Below are positions 26,520 to 35,784 of a stretch of 64,000 bases of DNA, piece by piece. A model generated the notes under the pieces. The model made no database searches, was not told where the DNA came from, and saw only the letters and a program-made list of their open reading frames with translations. A program made the position numbers and the translations under genes. The DNA is from Microbacterium oxydans. Lineage in GTDB: Bacteria; Actinomycetota; Actinomycetes; Actinomycetales; Microbacteriaceae. Location of the stretch: contig NZ_FMIR01000017.1 of the NCBI RefSeq assembly GCF_900095745.1, positions 372,001-436,000 of the forward strand, written 5' to 3'. How positions within the stretch are numbered: the first letter of the stretch is position 1; each line of letters starts with the position of its first letter.

Positions 26520-27095
26520 TCAGTCCCAGTCGAGGTACTCCTCGATGACGACCGCGGTCTCGATCGGGTGCGTCATCGGGAAGTGGTGGTCTCCCCCGTC
26601 GATGCTCTTCACGCTCGCACGCTCGGGCGCCGTCGACTGCAACTGCTCGCCGTTCGCGAACGGGGTGACGTTGTCTTTCGTCCCCTGGATGATCAGAACG
26701 GGCATCACTGGCGCGAGCGGGATGTCGAGCTCTTCGACGCCGAGCAGCGCCAGGCCGTTCACGCGGTCCGCGTGCGCGACGGCGAAAGCACGTGCGACGG
26801 TGCCACCGAACCCGTGTCCGCCGATCCAGGTGTCGCCGAGGCCGACGTGGTCGATCACGGCGAGCGCATCCTCGACGCGCTCGTTCAGCGACACCTCTTC
26901 GCCCTTGACCTCGGCGCGGTGACCGATCCGCAGCACGTGGAAGCCCGCCTCTTCGGCGAGGTAGTGCGCGACGACACCGAGGATGTCGGCCGGGAGGTCG
27001 CGCTCCTGGATCAGAACAAGCTTGACGGGACCGTCGCCCTCGTCGACGAAGGGGATCGCGCGGCCGTCGGGCTCGAAGATCTGGGTGTCGGTCAT
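26520..27095 (-). CDS. Alpha/beta hydrolase-fold protein lacking the nucleophile serine
   Basis: 191 aa with the fold's pattern: early oxyanion strand, nucleophile elbow, and a C-terminal GGDHHFPMTHP with the usual His. At the elbow the sequence is GGHGFGG, where active enzymes have G-X-S-X-G; the serine is a glycine. It also lacks the lid, so the domain is short. It may be inactive or use a different chemistry. The start ATG 27095 has GGAGA nine bases upstream. It converges with the LysR-like gene; stops are 4 bp apart. Confidence 0.82.
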   Translation of the reverse strand: MTDTQIFEPDGRAIPFVDEGDGPVKLVLIQERDLPADILGVVAHYLAEEAGFHVLRIGHRAEVKGEEVSLNERVEDALAVIDHVGLGDTWIGGHGFGGTVARAFAVAHADRVNGLALLGVEELDIPLAPVMPVLIIQGTKDNVTPFANGEQLQSTAPERASVKSIDGGDHHFPMTHPIETAVVIEEYLDWD

Positions 27096-27252
27096 CGGCG
27101 TGAATCTCCTCGTGCCGTCGGTGTCAGGAATTCAGGCGGAACGTCCACGGCGGACGCCAGCGACCGGACCGCGACCGGAGCCGCCGTCCACCAGCGTATC
27201 CCGACCCGGCGGCCACCGAGACGAGGACTGCCGGAGCATCTTCGCCCGACGA

Positions 27253-27807
27253 CTACCATGCTCGCCCGCGAAGATCTATCGTGCCTGCGGGCCACGTGCG
27301 CGGATTCGGGCCGAGCGCGAGGGTCAGGATCGGCGGCCCCGGAGGCTGTATGGCGGGACGACCGGTGCGGTCGATCGATCGCTCGACCGCCGAGATGCGG
27401 CGCCATCCGCACGATTCATAGAAGGAGACGACCTCCTCGCGGCAGCCGAGGTAGCCGAACTCGATGTCCCCGGCATCCGTCATCGACGCTGCCGCGTGTG
27501 TCAGGAGCCGGGCACCGACCCGCTGCCCACGTGCGCGTGGGGAGATCAGCACCCCACCGACTCCCGCGACCACGAGCTCCGCCGCACCGACACCGATGGT
27601 CCGCCGCGCCCAGCCGATGTGACCCACGATCTCATCGTCGGCGCGCGCGATCAGGTGATGGTCATGGGGCGCGTAGCCGTAGGGCTGATCCGGATCCCAG
27701 GCCCCGAACTCTGCGGAGTACTCGGCGTCGAACAACTCTCGCAGTCGCGCCACGTCATTCGCGGTCAGGCGACCGTGCGGGACGCTGTCGATGACGAGGG
27801 CCGTCAT
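27253..27807 (-). CDS. GNAT acetyltransferase, possibly AAC(2')-like
   Basis: 184 aa with the GNAT acetyl-CoA block ([22 protein letters not shown]) and a C-terminus ending DLRGRAW that resembles the end of aminoglycoside 2'-N-acetyltransferases (ending in CDWRAGDVW, from memory of the family). The resemblance is weak and unaligned, so an aminoglycoside substrate is only a hypothesis. The start ATGA overlaps the stop of the ABC-F gene, so the two are co-translated. GNAT membership is solid. Confidence 0.8.
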   Translation of the reverse strand: MTALVIDSVPHGRLTANDVARLRELFDAEYSAEFGAWDPDQPYGYAPHDHHLIARADDEIVGHIGWARRTIGVGAAELVVAGVGGVLISPRARGQRVGARLLTHAAASMTDAGDIEFGYLGCREEVVSFYESCGWRRISAVERSIDRTGRPAIQPPGPPILTLALGPNPRTWPAGTIDLRGRAW

Positions 27808-29465
27808 GCTTCGGCGACCTGCCCGGCCTCCACCCGCCAGTGCCGGTCGGTGTGCACCGTGGCGAGCATCCGCCGGTCGTGCGTGACGAGCAGCAGGGTT
27901 CCCTCGTACGACTCGAGCGCCTGCTCCAGCTGCTCGATCGCGGGCAGGTCGAGGTGGTTGGTGGGCTCGTCCAGCACGAGCAGGTTGATGCCGCGGGCCT
28001 GCAGCAGGGCGAGCCCTGCTCGCGTGCGCTCCCCCGGCGAGAGTTCATCGACCGCGCGCGTCACGTGATCGGCCTTGAGGCCGAATTTGGCGAGGAGTGT
28101 GCGGATCTCCGCGGATGCCATCTCCGGCACGAGCTCTTCGAACGCGACCGCGAGCGGTTGCGTTCCGACGAGCTGCGCGCGGGCCTGGTCGATCTCGCCG
28201 ATCTGCACGCTCGCGCCGAGGCTCGCCGTTCCCTCATCGGGAAGCTGCCGCCCCAGCAGCCCGCGGAGCAGCGTCGACTTTCCGGCACCGTTGGGACCGG
28301 TGATGCCGATGCGCTCCCCCGCGTTCACTTGCAGCGACACCGGTCCGAGTTGGAAGGATCCCTGCCGGAACACCGCCGAGCTCAGGGTCGACACGACGGA
28401 GCTGGAACGCGGGGCCGAGCCGATCGTGAACTCCAGCTGCCACTCCTTGCGCGGCTCTTCGACCTCTTCGAGCCGGGCGATCCTGCTCTCCATCTGACGC
28501 ACCTTCTGCGCCTGCTTCTCGCTGGACTCGGCTGACGCCTTACGTTTGATCTTGTCGTTGTCCGGTGCTTTCTTCATCGCGTTGCGCACACCCTGGCTCG
28601 ACCATTCCCGCTGCGTGCGTGCGCGGGCGACGAGGTCGGCCTTCTTGTCGGCGAACTCGTCGTACTTCTCCCGCTGGTGCCGACGAACCGTCGCCCGCTC
28701 CTCGAGGTAGGAGTCGTAGCCACCGCCGAACACTCTGTTGCTCCCCTGGGCGAGGTCGAGCTCCAGGACTCTGGTCACGCAGCGGGCGAGGAACTCGCGG
28801 TCGTGGCTGACCACCACGACACCGCCGCGGAGCCCACGCACGAATGCCTCGAGCCGCTCGATGCCGTCGAGGTCGAGGTCGTTGGTCGGTTCATCCAGCA
28901 GCGCGATGTCGAAGCGAGAGAGCAGCAGCGCGGCGAGGCCGACGCGTGCCGCCTGTCCTCCCGACAGCGAGGTCATCATGGTGTCGGCAGGCTCATCGCC
29001 CAGGTCGAGTCCGAGGTCGGCGAGCACGGAGGGGACGCGTTCGTCGAGGTCTGCGGCACCGCTGGCCAGCCACCGATCCAATGCCGTGGAGTAGGTGTCG
29101 GCGGGGTCTGTGCCCGGAGCCGCGAGCGAGGGATCACCGAGGGCCGCGGCTGCGGCATCCATTTCTCTGGTCGCGGCGGCGCATCCGGTGCGGCGGGCGA
29201 TGTAGTCGATGACGCTCTCGCCCACGATGCGCTCGTGCTCCTGCGGAAGCCAGCCCACGAACGCATCCGCCGGGGCAAGCCTGATCGTGCCCGCCTGCGG
29301 CTCCTCCACCCCGGCCAGCAGCTTCAGGAGGGTCGATTTTCCTGCCCCGTTGGCTCCGACGAGACCGACGACGTCGCCGGCGGTGACAGTGAGGTCGAGC
29401 GAGTCGAACAGGGTGCGGTGGCCGTACCCGCCGGCCAGCCCTTGGGCCACGAGTGTTGCGGTCAT
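27804..29465 (-). CDS. ABC-F family ATPase
   Basis: 553 aa, two ATP-binding domains without membrane helices. The first Walker A is GANGAGKST near residue 40 and the second GPNGAGKST near residue 350. The first domain carries [11 protein letters not shown] and the second the divergent [11 protein letters not shown]; both end in LLDEPTN or VLDEPTN Walker B. The linker between them is highly charged and coiled-coil-like ([15 protein letters not shown]). ABC-F proteins act on ribosomes and some give resistance to macrolides, lincosamides or pleuromutilins. Coupling to the acetyltransferase makes a resistance or ribosome-stress role plausible. The mRNA likely starts near the ATG (CAGGAT at 29472-29477). 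Confidence 0.9.
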   Translation of the reverse strand: MTATLVAQGLAGGYGHRTLFDSLDLTVTAGDVVGLVGANGAGKSTLLKLLAGVEEPQAGTIRLAPADAFVGWLPQEHERIVGESVIDYIARRTGCAAATREMDAAAAALGDPSLAAPGTDPADTYSTALDRWLASGAADLDERVPSVLADLGLDLGDEPADTMMTSLSGGQAARVGLAALLLSRFDIALLDEPTNDLDLDGIERLEAFVRGLRGGVVVVSHDREFLARCVTRVLELDLAQGSNRVFGGGYDSYLEERATVRRHQREKYDEFADKKADLVARARTQREWSSQGVRNAMKKAPDNDKIKRKASAESSEKQAQKVRQMESRIARLEEVEEPRKEWQLEFTIGSAPRSSSVVSTLSSAVFRQGSFQLGPVSLQVNAGERIGITGPNGAGKSTLLRGLLGRQLPDEGTASLGASVQIGEIDQARAQLVGTQPLAVAFEELVPEMASAEIRTLLAKFGLKADHVTRAVDELSPGERTRAGLALLQARGINLLVLDEPTNHLDLPAIEQLEQALESYEGTLLLVTHDRRMLATVHTDRHWRVEAGQVAEA

Positions 29466-29506
29466 CCGTCAATCCTGTCACTCGTGGGGAGGCACCCGCG
29501 CCGACC

Positions 29507-29546
29507 ACTAGTTGCAGATCTGACTAGTCCGACGTACGCTCTAGTC
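29507..29546. promoter_or_regulatory. ACTAGT repeats between ABC-F and PadR genes
   Basis: ACTAGT at 29507-29512 and again at 29523-29528, 16 bp apart, with a further CTAGTC at 29541-29546 touching the padR start. They cover the -10 box TACGCT (29535-29540). The placement suggests autoregulation and possibly control of the divergent ABC-F gene; the classic PadR box (ATGT-N8-ACAT) is absent. Confidence 0.5.
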
Positions 29547-29903
29547 ATGAGTCCGGAAGAGTGGCCGAGCGAGTGGATGAGAAGCGTGCTGGGCGTGTGC
29601 GTGCTGCGGACCCTCCTCGATGGCCCGAACTACGGGTACGCGATCACCCAGAACCTGACCGCAGCCGGGCTGGGCACCGTCAAGGGCGGCACGCTCTACC
29701 CCCTCCTCGGCCGCCTGGAGGAGTCCGGGTTCGTCGAGGTCGAGTGGCGTCCGGGTGAGGGCGGCCCCGGCCGGAAGTACTTCTCCCTGACAGAACAGGG
29801 CCGCACGCATGCCCGGTCACTGGCCGAGCTCTGGGCCGACTTCACGAAGACCACCCGCGAGCTCACCGATGGAGCGCTCGAGAAGGGCCGAGAACTGAGA
29901 TGA
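29547..29903 (+). CDS. PadR family transcriptional regulator
   Basis: 118 aa with a PadR winged helix (LLDGPNYGYAITQNLTAAGLGTVKGGTLYPLLGRLEESGFVE) and a C-terminal helix (KTTRELTDGALEKG) for dimer formation. The ATG at 29547 lies six bases after TACGCT, so it is probably leaderless. It overlaps the following membrane protein by ATGA, the usual PadR-HAAS pairing, in which the membrane partner is thought to modulate the regulator. Confidence 0.92.
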   Translation: MSPEEWPSEWMRSVLGVCVLRTLLDGPNYGYAITQNLTAAGLGTVKGGTLYPLLGRLEESGFVEVEWRPGEGGPGRKYFSLTEQGRTHARSLAELWADFTKTTRELTDGALEKGRELR

Positions 29904-30706
29904 CCACCGGGAACCGAAAGGCAGCACCGATGAACCTGAGCGACAAGACGGGCTTCGGCTCCGTCGACACCTACACGCGACTGGCGCCGAGCGTCGAGAG
30001 GGACTGGATCGAGCAGTTCGTGCTCGAACAGCGCCTCCTCGGCGTTCCAGGACGGCGGATCGGCGACTCCCTCGTGGTCGTGGAGAGCCATGTGTCCGAA
30101 TCAGGCGAGAGCGCCCTTGCCGCATTCGGCGAACCCCGTGCGTACGCCGCCGAGGACGCCCCGGAGCAGCCCCGGCAGTCACCTCACCGAATCGATCCCG
30201 GATGGGGCGTCGCCCTGGTTCTCGGCCTCCTCGGCATGCTGCTCACGACCTTCAGCGCGCAGGCCGCGTTCACGGGCGAGTCCGCACTTGCCGTGACCAT
30301 CGGGCACCTCGTCCTGCTCGCGATCGTCTCGGGGTCGCTCGCGCTGCTCCTCTTCGCGTCGCACGTGCCCCTGCGGATGATCGCCCAGCATCCGGTGCGC
30401 AGCTGGGTCGGCTGGATCGTGCTGCTCGTCGTGATGGTCGGCGCACTTCTCCTCCTGCCTCAGCAAGTCGGAGAGGTGAGCATCGGGGTCGCCTCGGCCA
30501 TCGGCGTGGCCCTTCTCACCGCCGGTTTCCTCCTGCAGCTGCGCGCCTACCTCGGCGGTCGAGTGCAGGACGACCCGATCGTCGGCCCGGGCGAGCAGCC
30601 GGAGAGCCCTCGGGCAGGCCTGGTGACCGTATTCGTCTTCCCGGTCGCGACCGCACTCATGATCGGCTTCTCTTGGATGCTCCAGCAGATTCCCGGCATG
30701 TTCTGA
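29900..30706 (+). CDS. HAAS-domain-like membrane protein partnered with PadR
   Basis: 268 aa. The N-terminal cytosolic part (about 20-85) with YTRLAPSVERDWIEQFVLEQRL and FGEPRAYAAE fits the short alpha-helical HAAS/DUF1700-type domain found beside PadR regulators. About six membrane segments follow. Likely a sensor or envelope protein whose expression is controlled by the coupled PadR. The substrate and signal are unknown. Confidence 0.75.
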   Translation: MTTGNRKAAPMNLSDKTGFGSVDTYTRLAPSVERDWIEQFVLEQRLLGVPGRRIGDSLVVVESHVSESGESALAAFGEPRAYAAEDAPEQPRQSPHRIDPGWGVALVLGLLGMLLTTFSAQAAFTGESALAVTIGHLVLLAIVSGSLALLLFASHVPLRMIAQHPVRSWVGWIVLLVVMVGALLLLPQQVGEVSIGVASAIGVALLTAGFLLQLRAYLGGRVQDDPIVGPGEQPESPRAGLVTVFVFPVATALMIGFSWMLQQIPGMF

Positions 30707-30812
30707 CGAGCTCCTGGCCGCACGCGAAGGGCCTCGGACTGGGTATTCTGCCCGTGCGAGCCCTTCCGCGGCTCCCACCGCAGCTTCGATCAACAGAGCG
30801 CTGGAGACGAGA

Positions 30813-31205
30813 ATGACGGAGACGTACCCGATCCAAGCCGAGCTCGGATCGGCACTCGGCACAGAACGCGCCGATCAACTGCTGACGAAGCTCGATGACT
30901 ACTCGAATCAGCCGAATGCCGTCAAAGGCGCGGCGAAGAGACCGAGCGACCCCGAGCTCGAAGCGGCCGCACTTGCGGCGTTCGCGGCAGCGACCCCGGA
31001 GGAAGCCGACTTCGAGCTCGACTCGATCGGAATGTGGGGACTTCTGACGCTCGCCGCACGAGCCGACGTGACGATCCTCGACCGTCTTCCCGCATCGCGG
31101 GCGGACAACCCGAAGGTGGCAACGATCCGGCGTGCGGCCACGAAGTATCGGAAGGGTCTGACAGACGCCGAGGTCCCACAGCCTGTCGCCGACTCCGCGG
31201 AATAG
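30813..31205 (+). CDS. 130-aa hypothetical protein
   Basis: MTETYPIQAELGSALGTERA..., a soluble acidic protein rich in Ala, with no cysteine, signal or membrane segment. ATG 30813 has a GGAGACGAGA ribosome site. It sits between the PadR pair and convergent ychF; a TATTCT -10-like box lies near 30742. No family recognised. Confidence 0.65.
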   Translation: MTETYPIQAELGSALGTERADQLLTKLDDYSNQPNAVKGAAKRPSDPELEAAALAAFAAATPEEADFELDSIGMWGLLTLAARADVTILDRLPASRADNPKVATIRRAATKYRKGLTDAEVPQPVADSAE

Positions 31206-31242
31206 ACAGGGTCTGAGAGGTCCCCGGACCTACGATCCCCGC

Positions 31243-32316
31243 TCAGTTGTTGAAGCGGAACTCCACGACGTCGCCGTCCTGCATGACGTAGTCCTTGCCC
31301 TCAAGGCGAGCCTTGCCCTTGGCACGGGCCTCGACGACGGAGCCCGTCTCGACCAGGTCCTCGAACGACACGATCTCCGCCTTGATGAAGCCCTTCTCGA
31401 AGTCGGTGTGGATCACACCGGCCGCCTGCGGGGCCTTCGAGCCCTTGGGAATCGTCCAGGCACGAGCTTCCTTCGGACCGGCCGTCAGGTAGGTCTGCAG
31501 TCCGAGGGTGTCGAAGCCGATGCGGGCGAGCTGGTCGAGCCCCGACTCGTCCTGGCCGGTCGACGCGAGCAGTTCGGCGGCATCTTCCGGGTCGAGGTCG
31601 ATGAGCTCGGACTCGATCTTCGCGTCGAGGAAGATGGCCTTCGCCGGAGCAACGAGAGCGGCGAGCTCTTCCTTGCGCGCGGGGTCGGTCAGAACGCCCT
31701 CATCGACGTTGAAGACGAAGATGACAGGCTTCGCGGTCAGGAGGCCCAGCTCGCGGATCGGTGTCAGGTCGATGCCGGCGACCGACAGCAGAACGCCGCG
31801 CTCCAGAGCATCCTTCGCAGCGTTCGCCGTTTCGAGCACGACGGGCTCGATCTTCTTGCCGCGGACTTCCTTCTCGTATCGGGAGATCGCCTTGTCGACG
31901 GTCTCGAGGTCGGCGAGCATGAGCTCGGCGTTGATCGTCTCCATGTCGGAGGCCGGGTTCACCGTGCCGTCGACGTGCACGACGTCGTCGTCCGAGAAGC
32001 CGCGCACGACCTGAGCGATGGCGTCGGCCTCACGGATGTTCGCGAGGAACTTGTTGCCGAGCCCCTCACCCTCACTCGCACCGCGCACGATGCCGGCGAT
32101 GTCGACGAAGGACACCGCTGCGGGGAGGATCCGCTCGCTGCCGAAGATCTCCGCGAGCTTGTCGAGGCGCGGGTCGGGCAGGTTCACCACGCCGACGTTG
32201 GGCTCGATCGTCGCGAACGGATAGTTCGCCGCGAGCACGTCGTTCTTGGTGAGTGCGTTGAAGAGGGTGGACTTGCCGACGTTGGGCAGGCCGACGATGC
32301 CGATAGTGAGAGCCAC
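31243..32316 (-). CDS. ychF: Ribosome-associated ATPase/GTPase YchF (Obg superfamily)
   Basis: 357 aa with Walker [32 protein letters not shown] and FVFNVDE-type NKXE replacement, plus a C-terminal TGS domain (ending [11 protein letters not shown]). YchF/Ola1 proteins hydrolyse ATP more than GTP and interact with ribosomes and stress responses. The start is GTG 32316; TAGACT at 32325-32330 lies eight bases upstream, so the 5' leader is at most a few bases. Confidence 0.96.
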   Translation of the reverse strand: MALTIGIVGLPNVGKSTLFNALTKNDVLAANYPFATIEPNVGVVNLPDPRLDKLAEIFGSERILPAAVSFVDIAGIVRGASEGEGLGNKFLANIREADAIAQVVRGFSDDDVVHVDGTVNPASDMETINAELMLADLETVDKAISRYEKEVRGKKIEPVVLETANAAKDALERGVLLSVAGIDLTPIRELGLLTAKPVIFVFNVDEGVLTDPARKEELAALVAPAKAIFLDAKIESELIDLDPEDAAELLASTGQDESGLDQLARIGFDTLGLQTYLTAGPKEARAWTIPKGSKAPQAAGVIHTDFEKGFIKAEIVSFEDLVETGSVVEARAKGKARLEGKDYVMQDGDVVEFRFNN

Positions 32317-32377
32317 GGGGCACGAGTCTACCTGGCCCCACCCCCATCGCCCTGCGGAAGGCTGGGCAGCGGCCGGA

Positions 32378-32441
32378 GCGCTCGCTCTGCTAGCGGAACG
32401 AGGCGCGCTCGCTCTGCTAGCGGAACGAGGCGCGCTCGCTC
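32378..32441. repeat. 27-bp tandem repeat, 2.4 copies, over a gene 3' end
   Basis: The unit GCGCTCGCTCTGCTAGCGGA (first 20 bases shown) repeats exactly with a 27-bp period, and 10 bases of a third copy follow. It spans the stop codon of the minus-strand lipoprotein (32417-32419). Each copy, read in the gene's frame, encodes SERASFR then stop, so the duplication left a second stop downstream. Confidence 0.8.
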
Positions 32442-32887
32442 GCGACGCACTCCGCGGTCGTCCGAGCCTCGGTGCTGACGCATGCTCCGTCGACCAACGT
32501 CCGCTGACCGATCGGCTCGCTCAGCGTGACCGTGACCGGTATGGCGTCGTCGCCTTGGCAGTCCGCGGCTTCCAGACGATTCGGCTTCGCGTCTATGCGG
32601 ACGGTCACCTGCTCGGCCTCATAGGTGATGACCGGCGAGAGCAGCTCGCCGGTCACTCCGTTCGCGCAGTCGAGACGGGTGACCTGCACCTCGAAAGCCA
32701 TGCTGTCCGGGGTGACGCGGCTGTCGTCGGTCAGTTGCCACGTCGCCGGTGCGCCCGTTGGCACCGGCGTATCGCTCGAGGCGACCGCCGCAGGAGACGG
32801 CTCCGACGACGGCGTCGCCGCGCACCCGCTCAGCGCGATGGCTGCGATGAAGGTGAGCCCCAGCATGGCCCGCTGTCGATCCCGCAT
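32417..32887 (-). CDS. Putative lipoprotein, unknown function
   Basis: 156 aa. Signal segment MLGLTFIAAIALSGC with lipobox LSGC, then a Ser/Pro/Ala linker and a beta-rich domain with two pairs of cysteines (Cys at DCANG, DCQG, ACVS, ECVA). TACGGT at 32894-32899 lies six bases before ATG 32887, so it is probably leaderless. The end of the gene is the 27-bp repeat at 32378-32441. Anchored on the cell surface; no family recognised. Confidence 0.78.
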   Translation of the reverse strand: MRDRQRAMLGLTFIAAIALSGCAATPSSEPSPAAVASSDTPVPTGAPATWQLTDDSRVTPDSMAFEVQVTRLDCANGVTGELLSPVITYEAEQVTVRIDAKPNRLEAADCQGDDAIPVTVTLSEPIGQRTLVDGACVSTEARTTAECVASERASFR

Positions 32888-32958
32888 ATCGCCACCGTAC
32901 TTATGCCCCGAAAGGAAGGGAAGCGCAGCACTGCTTCCGGGCGGGGAGAGGCCGCTCC

Positions 32959-33699
32959 TCAGTCGCGGATGGCGCGGTAGGCCCGTGTCACGTACGGAAG
33001 GTCGATGGTGGTCTCGCCGTGCAGATCGAGCTCGTCGAACAGCGCGTCGAGGTCACGCCGGATCCGGGCCCTCTCGTCGTCGGACGCGGTGATGATGTAG
33101 CTGCGCGACGCCGCCATGCGGTGCAGCAGATCGCGCGTGATGGGGCGGACCCACTCCCAGCGTTCCTGCTCGAGCGGGCCGAACGGTGCAGCGACGACCG
33201 GATCTCCCTCGGCGAGCATGTTCTCGGCGTGGCTGCCGTGCATGATCTCGGTCAACCGGCGCACCCAGTCGACCCGATCGTCGCGGATGTTCCAGATGAG
33301 ACCGAGCACTCCCCCGCGGCGCACGACCCGACCGATCTCGGCGGATCCGGCGATGGGGTCGACCCAGTGCCAGGCCTGCCCCAGGACGACCGCGTCGACG
33401 CTGGCATCCGGAAGGGGCAGCCGCTCTGCCGACCCCACGAAGGTCGGTACGCCCGGCACGGCACCGCGCAGCGTCGCGAGCATCTCGGAATCCGGATCGA
33501 TCGCGACGACCTCGGCATCCGGCGCGTGCGCCAGTACCCGGGTGAGCTTTCCCGTCCCGGCACCGACATCGGCGATGCGGCGGGTTCCGTGCGGCATCCG
33601 CTCGAGCATCCACGCCACCGCATCGAAGGGATACTCGGGTCTTCCGACCTCGTAGTCCGCGGCCTGCGCTCCGAACGACGTCGCCATGTCCTCAGCCAT
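32959..33699 (-). CDS. Class I SAM-dependent methyltransferase
   Basis: 246 aa with motif I (ADVGAGTGKLTRVLA), VVAIDPDSEML and AERLPLPDASVDAVVLGQAWHWV, the UbiE/type-11 methyltransferase pattern. The WHWVD block is common in small-molecule methyltransferases. TAGGCT at 33706-33711 lies six bases before ATG 33699, which favours this start over the Met at residue 5. The target is unknown. Confidence 0.88.
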   Translation of the reverse strand: MAEDMATSFGAQAADYEVGRPEYPFDAVAWMLERMPHGTRRIADVGAGTGKLTRVLAHAPDAEVVAIDPDSEMLATLRGAVPGVPTFVGSAERLPLPDASVDAVVLGQAWHWVDPIAGSAEIGRVVRRGGVLGLIWNIRDDRVDWVRRLTEIMHGSHAENMLAEGDPVVAAPFGPLEQERWEWVRPITRDLLHRMAASRSYIITASDDERARIRRDLDALFDELDLHGETTIDLPYVTRAYRAIRD

Positions 33700-33758
33700 G
33701 CGGCCAGCCTACGGCGAGTCTCCCGCGTGGTCGCCGACGTCGGGGTGAGAGTGGAGAC

Positions 33759-34352
33759 GTGCCACTGGACTTCACTGCGATCGACTTCGAGACCGCGAAC
33801 TCCAGCCCCGCCTCCGCCTGTTCCGTCGGACTGGTCCGTGTGCGCGGCGGCGAGGTCGTCGCCACCACCGGATGGTTGATCCAGCCGCCGCCCGGTCACG
33901 ACGAGTTCCAGGAGTGGAACGTCCGGATCCATGGCATCCAACCGGAGGATGTGCTGTCGGCTGCCACGTGGGTCGACCAGTTCGATCGACTCTGCGCCTT
34001 TGCCGGAGCCGATGTTCTCGTCGCCCACAACGCCGGCTTCGACCTCAACGTGCTGCGCCGCGCCTCGGAGGCCACAGGCCAGCTCTGCCCGCCGTACCGC
34101 TCGCTCTGCAGCTTGCAGGTCGCGCGGAAGACGTATGTGCTCGACTCCTATCGCCTGCCCGTCGCCGCAGCCGCCGCCGGGTTCGAGGAGTTCGCGCACC
34201 ACGATGCCCTCGCCGATGCTCGTGCCTGCGCGCAGATCGTGATCGATGCGGCCGCCAGGGCAGGCGCCGCCGACGTGTTCGCGCTCGCCGACGCGCTGAG
34301 CCTGCGCGTCACCGCACCCGTCGCGCCTGCTCTGGAGCGCGCCGTCGCCTGA
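33759..34352 (+). CDS. DEDDh 3'-5' exonuclease
   Basis: 197 aa with motif I FTAIDFETAN (Asp9, Glu11), motif II HNAGFD and motif III HHDALADARA (His and Asp), the complete DEDDh set of the DnaQ/epsilon family. It lacks polymerase or BRCT domains, so it likely acts as a free exonuclease in repair or RNA/DNA trimming. GTG 33759 has GAGAGT (33747-33752) six bases upstream, so it may be leaderless. Confidence 0.9.
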   Translation: MPLDFTAIDFETANSSPASACSVGLVRVRGGEVVATTGWLIQPPPGHDEFQEWNVRIHGIQPEDVLSAATWVDQFDRLCAFAGADVLVAHNAGFDLNVLRRASEATGQLCPPYRSLCSLQVARKTYVLDSYRLPVAAAAAGFEEFAHHDALADARACAQIVIDAAARAGAADVFALADALSLRVTAPVAPALERAVA

Positions 34353-34416
34353 GCCGACACACCGCTCCCGTGCGCGGCGACCTCGTAATGTCCGATGCCG
34401 GCCGCATCATGAACAC

Positions 34417-35703
34417 ATGGATGCTCTGGCTGTGGTTCTCCTCCTCGTCGCCCTCGCGGCGGGTGTCGCTGTGGGCTGGTTCCTGCACGCAGGACGTGGG
34501 GCCGCTGATCTTGCGCGCGCTCAGGCCGAGCTGGCCGCCGCGCGCGACGACCGCGACCGCCAGTACGACCTCTACCGCGATGCCGTCGAGCACTCACGGA
34601 ACGAGCAGCGAGCCGAGGCGCAGCGCGTGCAGCAGCAGAACGCGGTGCTGACGGCGCTGGCTCCGGTGCGAGAGAGCCTGCAGCAGATGCAGACCAAGGT
34701 CACCGCGATCGAACGCGAGCGCCACGCCCAGTTCGGCACGCTGGAGGAGCAGCTGCGACGCGCGCAGGAATCCGACGAGGCGCTGCGGGCGACGACGGAG
34801 TCCCTCGCCGGAGCGCTGCGCTCGACAGCCACTCGCGGAGTGTGGGGCGAGACGCAGCTACGCCGCGTGGTGGAAGCGGCAGGCCTCACACGCCACATCG
34901 ACTTCGATCTGCAGGCGACGATCTCCTCCGACCGGGGCCAGGGTCGACCCGACATGGTCATCCGTCTCGCCGGTGGCAGCTCCATCGCGGTCGACGCCAA
35001 GGTGCCGCTCGACGCGTATCTCGAGGCTTCGGCGCTGTCGGCGGGCGACGCCCAGGAACCGCAGCGGCGCTCCCTCATGCAGAAGCACGTCAAGGCCGTC
35101 CGCGCGCACATCGATGCCCTGGCCAAGAAGGCGTACTGGGCCGGACTCGACGCGAGTCCCGAGTTCGTGATCTGCTTCCTGCCGAGCGAGTCGCTGCTCG
35201 CGGCGGCCATCGACGAAGACCCCACCCTGCTCGACTACGCATTCAGCCGACGAGTGGCTCTCGCGTCTCCCGTGAACCTCTGGGCGGTCTTGAAGACGGT
35301 GGCGTTCACGTGGACCCAGCAGGAGGTGTCGACCGAGGCACGTACGCTGCTCACTCTCGGCACGCAGCTCTACGACCGGTTGGGCACTCTCGCCGGGCAT
35401 GCCGACGACCTGCGCCGCGCCCTGGAGCGCACGGTCGACAGCTACAACCGCTTCGCCGGCTCCCTCGAGACGCGCGTGCTCGTGACGGCGCGGCAGTTCC
35501 CCGGCGTCGATGCTGCGGCTCTCGCGTCCGTTCCGGCAGTGACGGAGAGCACAGGACGACGCTTCACGGCTCCCGAGCTGATCGCCGCCGACGGGCGAGG
35601 GGACGAATCCGTGGCTGAAACGTCAGAAGCCACCGACCACATCGGTGCGGCATCGGTGCGCGCCGACGTGGGCGAGGTACGGGTTCGTCTCGACGAGATC
35701 TAG
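34417..35703 (+). CDS. rmuC: RmuC family DNA recombination protein
   Basis: 428 aa. An N-terminal membrane helix (VVLLLVALAAGVAVGWFL), a coiled-coil region (about 30-120) and the RmuC nuclease-like domain (WGETQLRRVVEAAGL, IRLAGGSSIAVDAKVPLDAYLEA). RmuC limits inversions between short inverted repeats in E. coli. It follows the exonuclease gene; both fit DNA maintenance, though a promoter between them is not ruled out. Confidence 0.93.
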   Translation: MDALAVVLLLVALAAGVAVGWFLHAGRGAADLARAQAELAAARDDRDRQYDLYRDAVEHSRNEQRAEAQRVQQQNAVLTALAPVRESLQQMQTKVTAIERERHAQFGTLEEQLRRAQESDEALRATTESLAGALRSTATRGVWGETQLRRVVEAAGLTRHIDFDLQATISSDRGQGRPDMVIRLAGGSSIAVDAKVPLDAYLEASALSAGDAQEPQRRSLMQKHVKAVRAHIDALAKKAYWAGLDASPEFVICFLPSESLLAAAIDEDPTLLDYAFSRRVALASPVNLWAVLKTVAFTWTQQEVSTEARTLLTLGTQLYDRLGTLAGHADDLRRALERTVDSYNRFAGSLETRVLVTARQFPGVDAAALASVPAVTESTGRRFTAPELIAADGRGDESVAETSEATDHIGAASVRADVGEVRVRLDEI

Positions 35704-35784
35704 GGGCCACCGATGCTGTGCACCGCCGTCACGCCTGCACTGCGGCCTACGGCGTAGCGCGCGGACGAACTGTCGAGCAGCGCC

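Noticed and set aside
28677-29546. Long plus-strand extension upstream of the PadR gene
   Set aside because: It lies wholly over the ABC-F gene on the other strand; the real PadR start is ATG 29547, fixed by the -10 box at 29535-29540.
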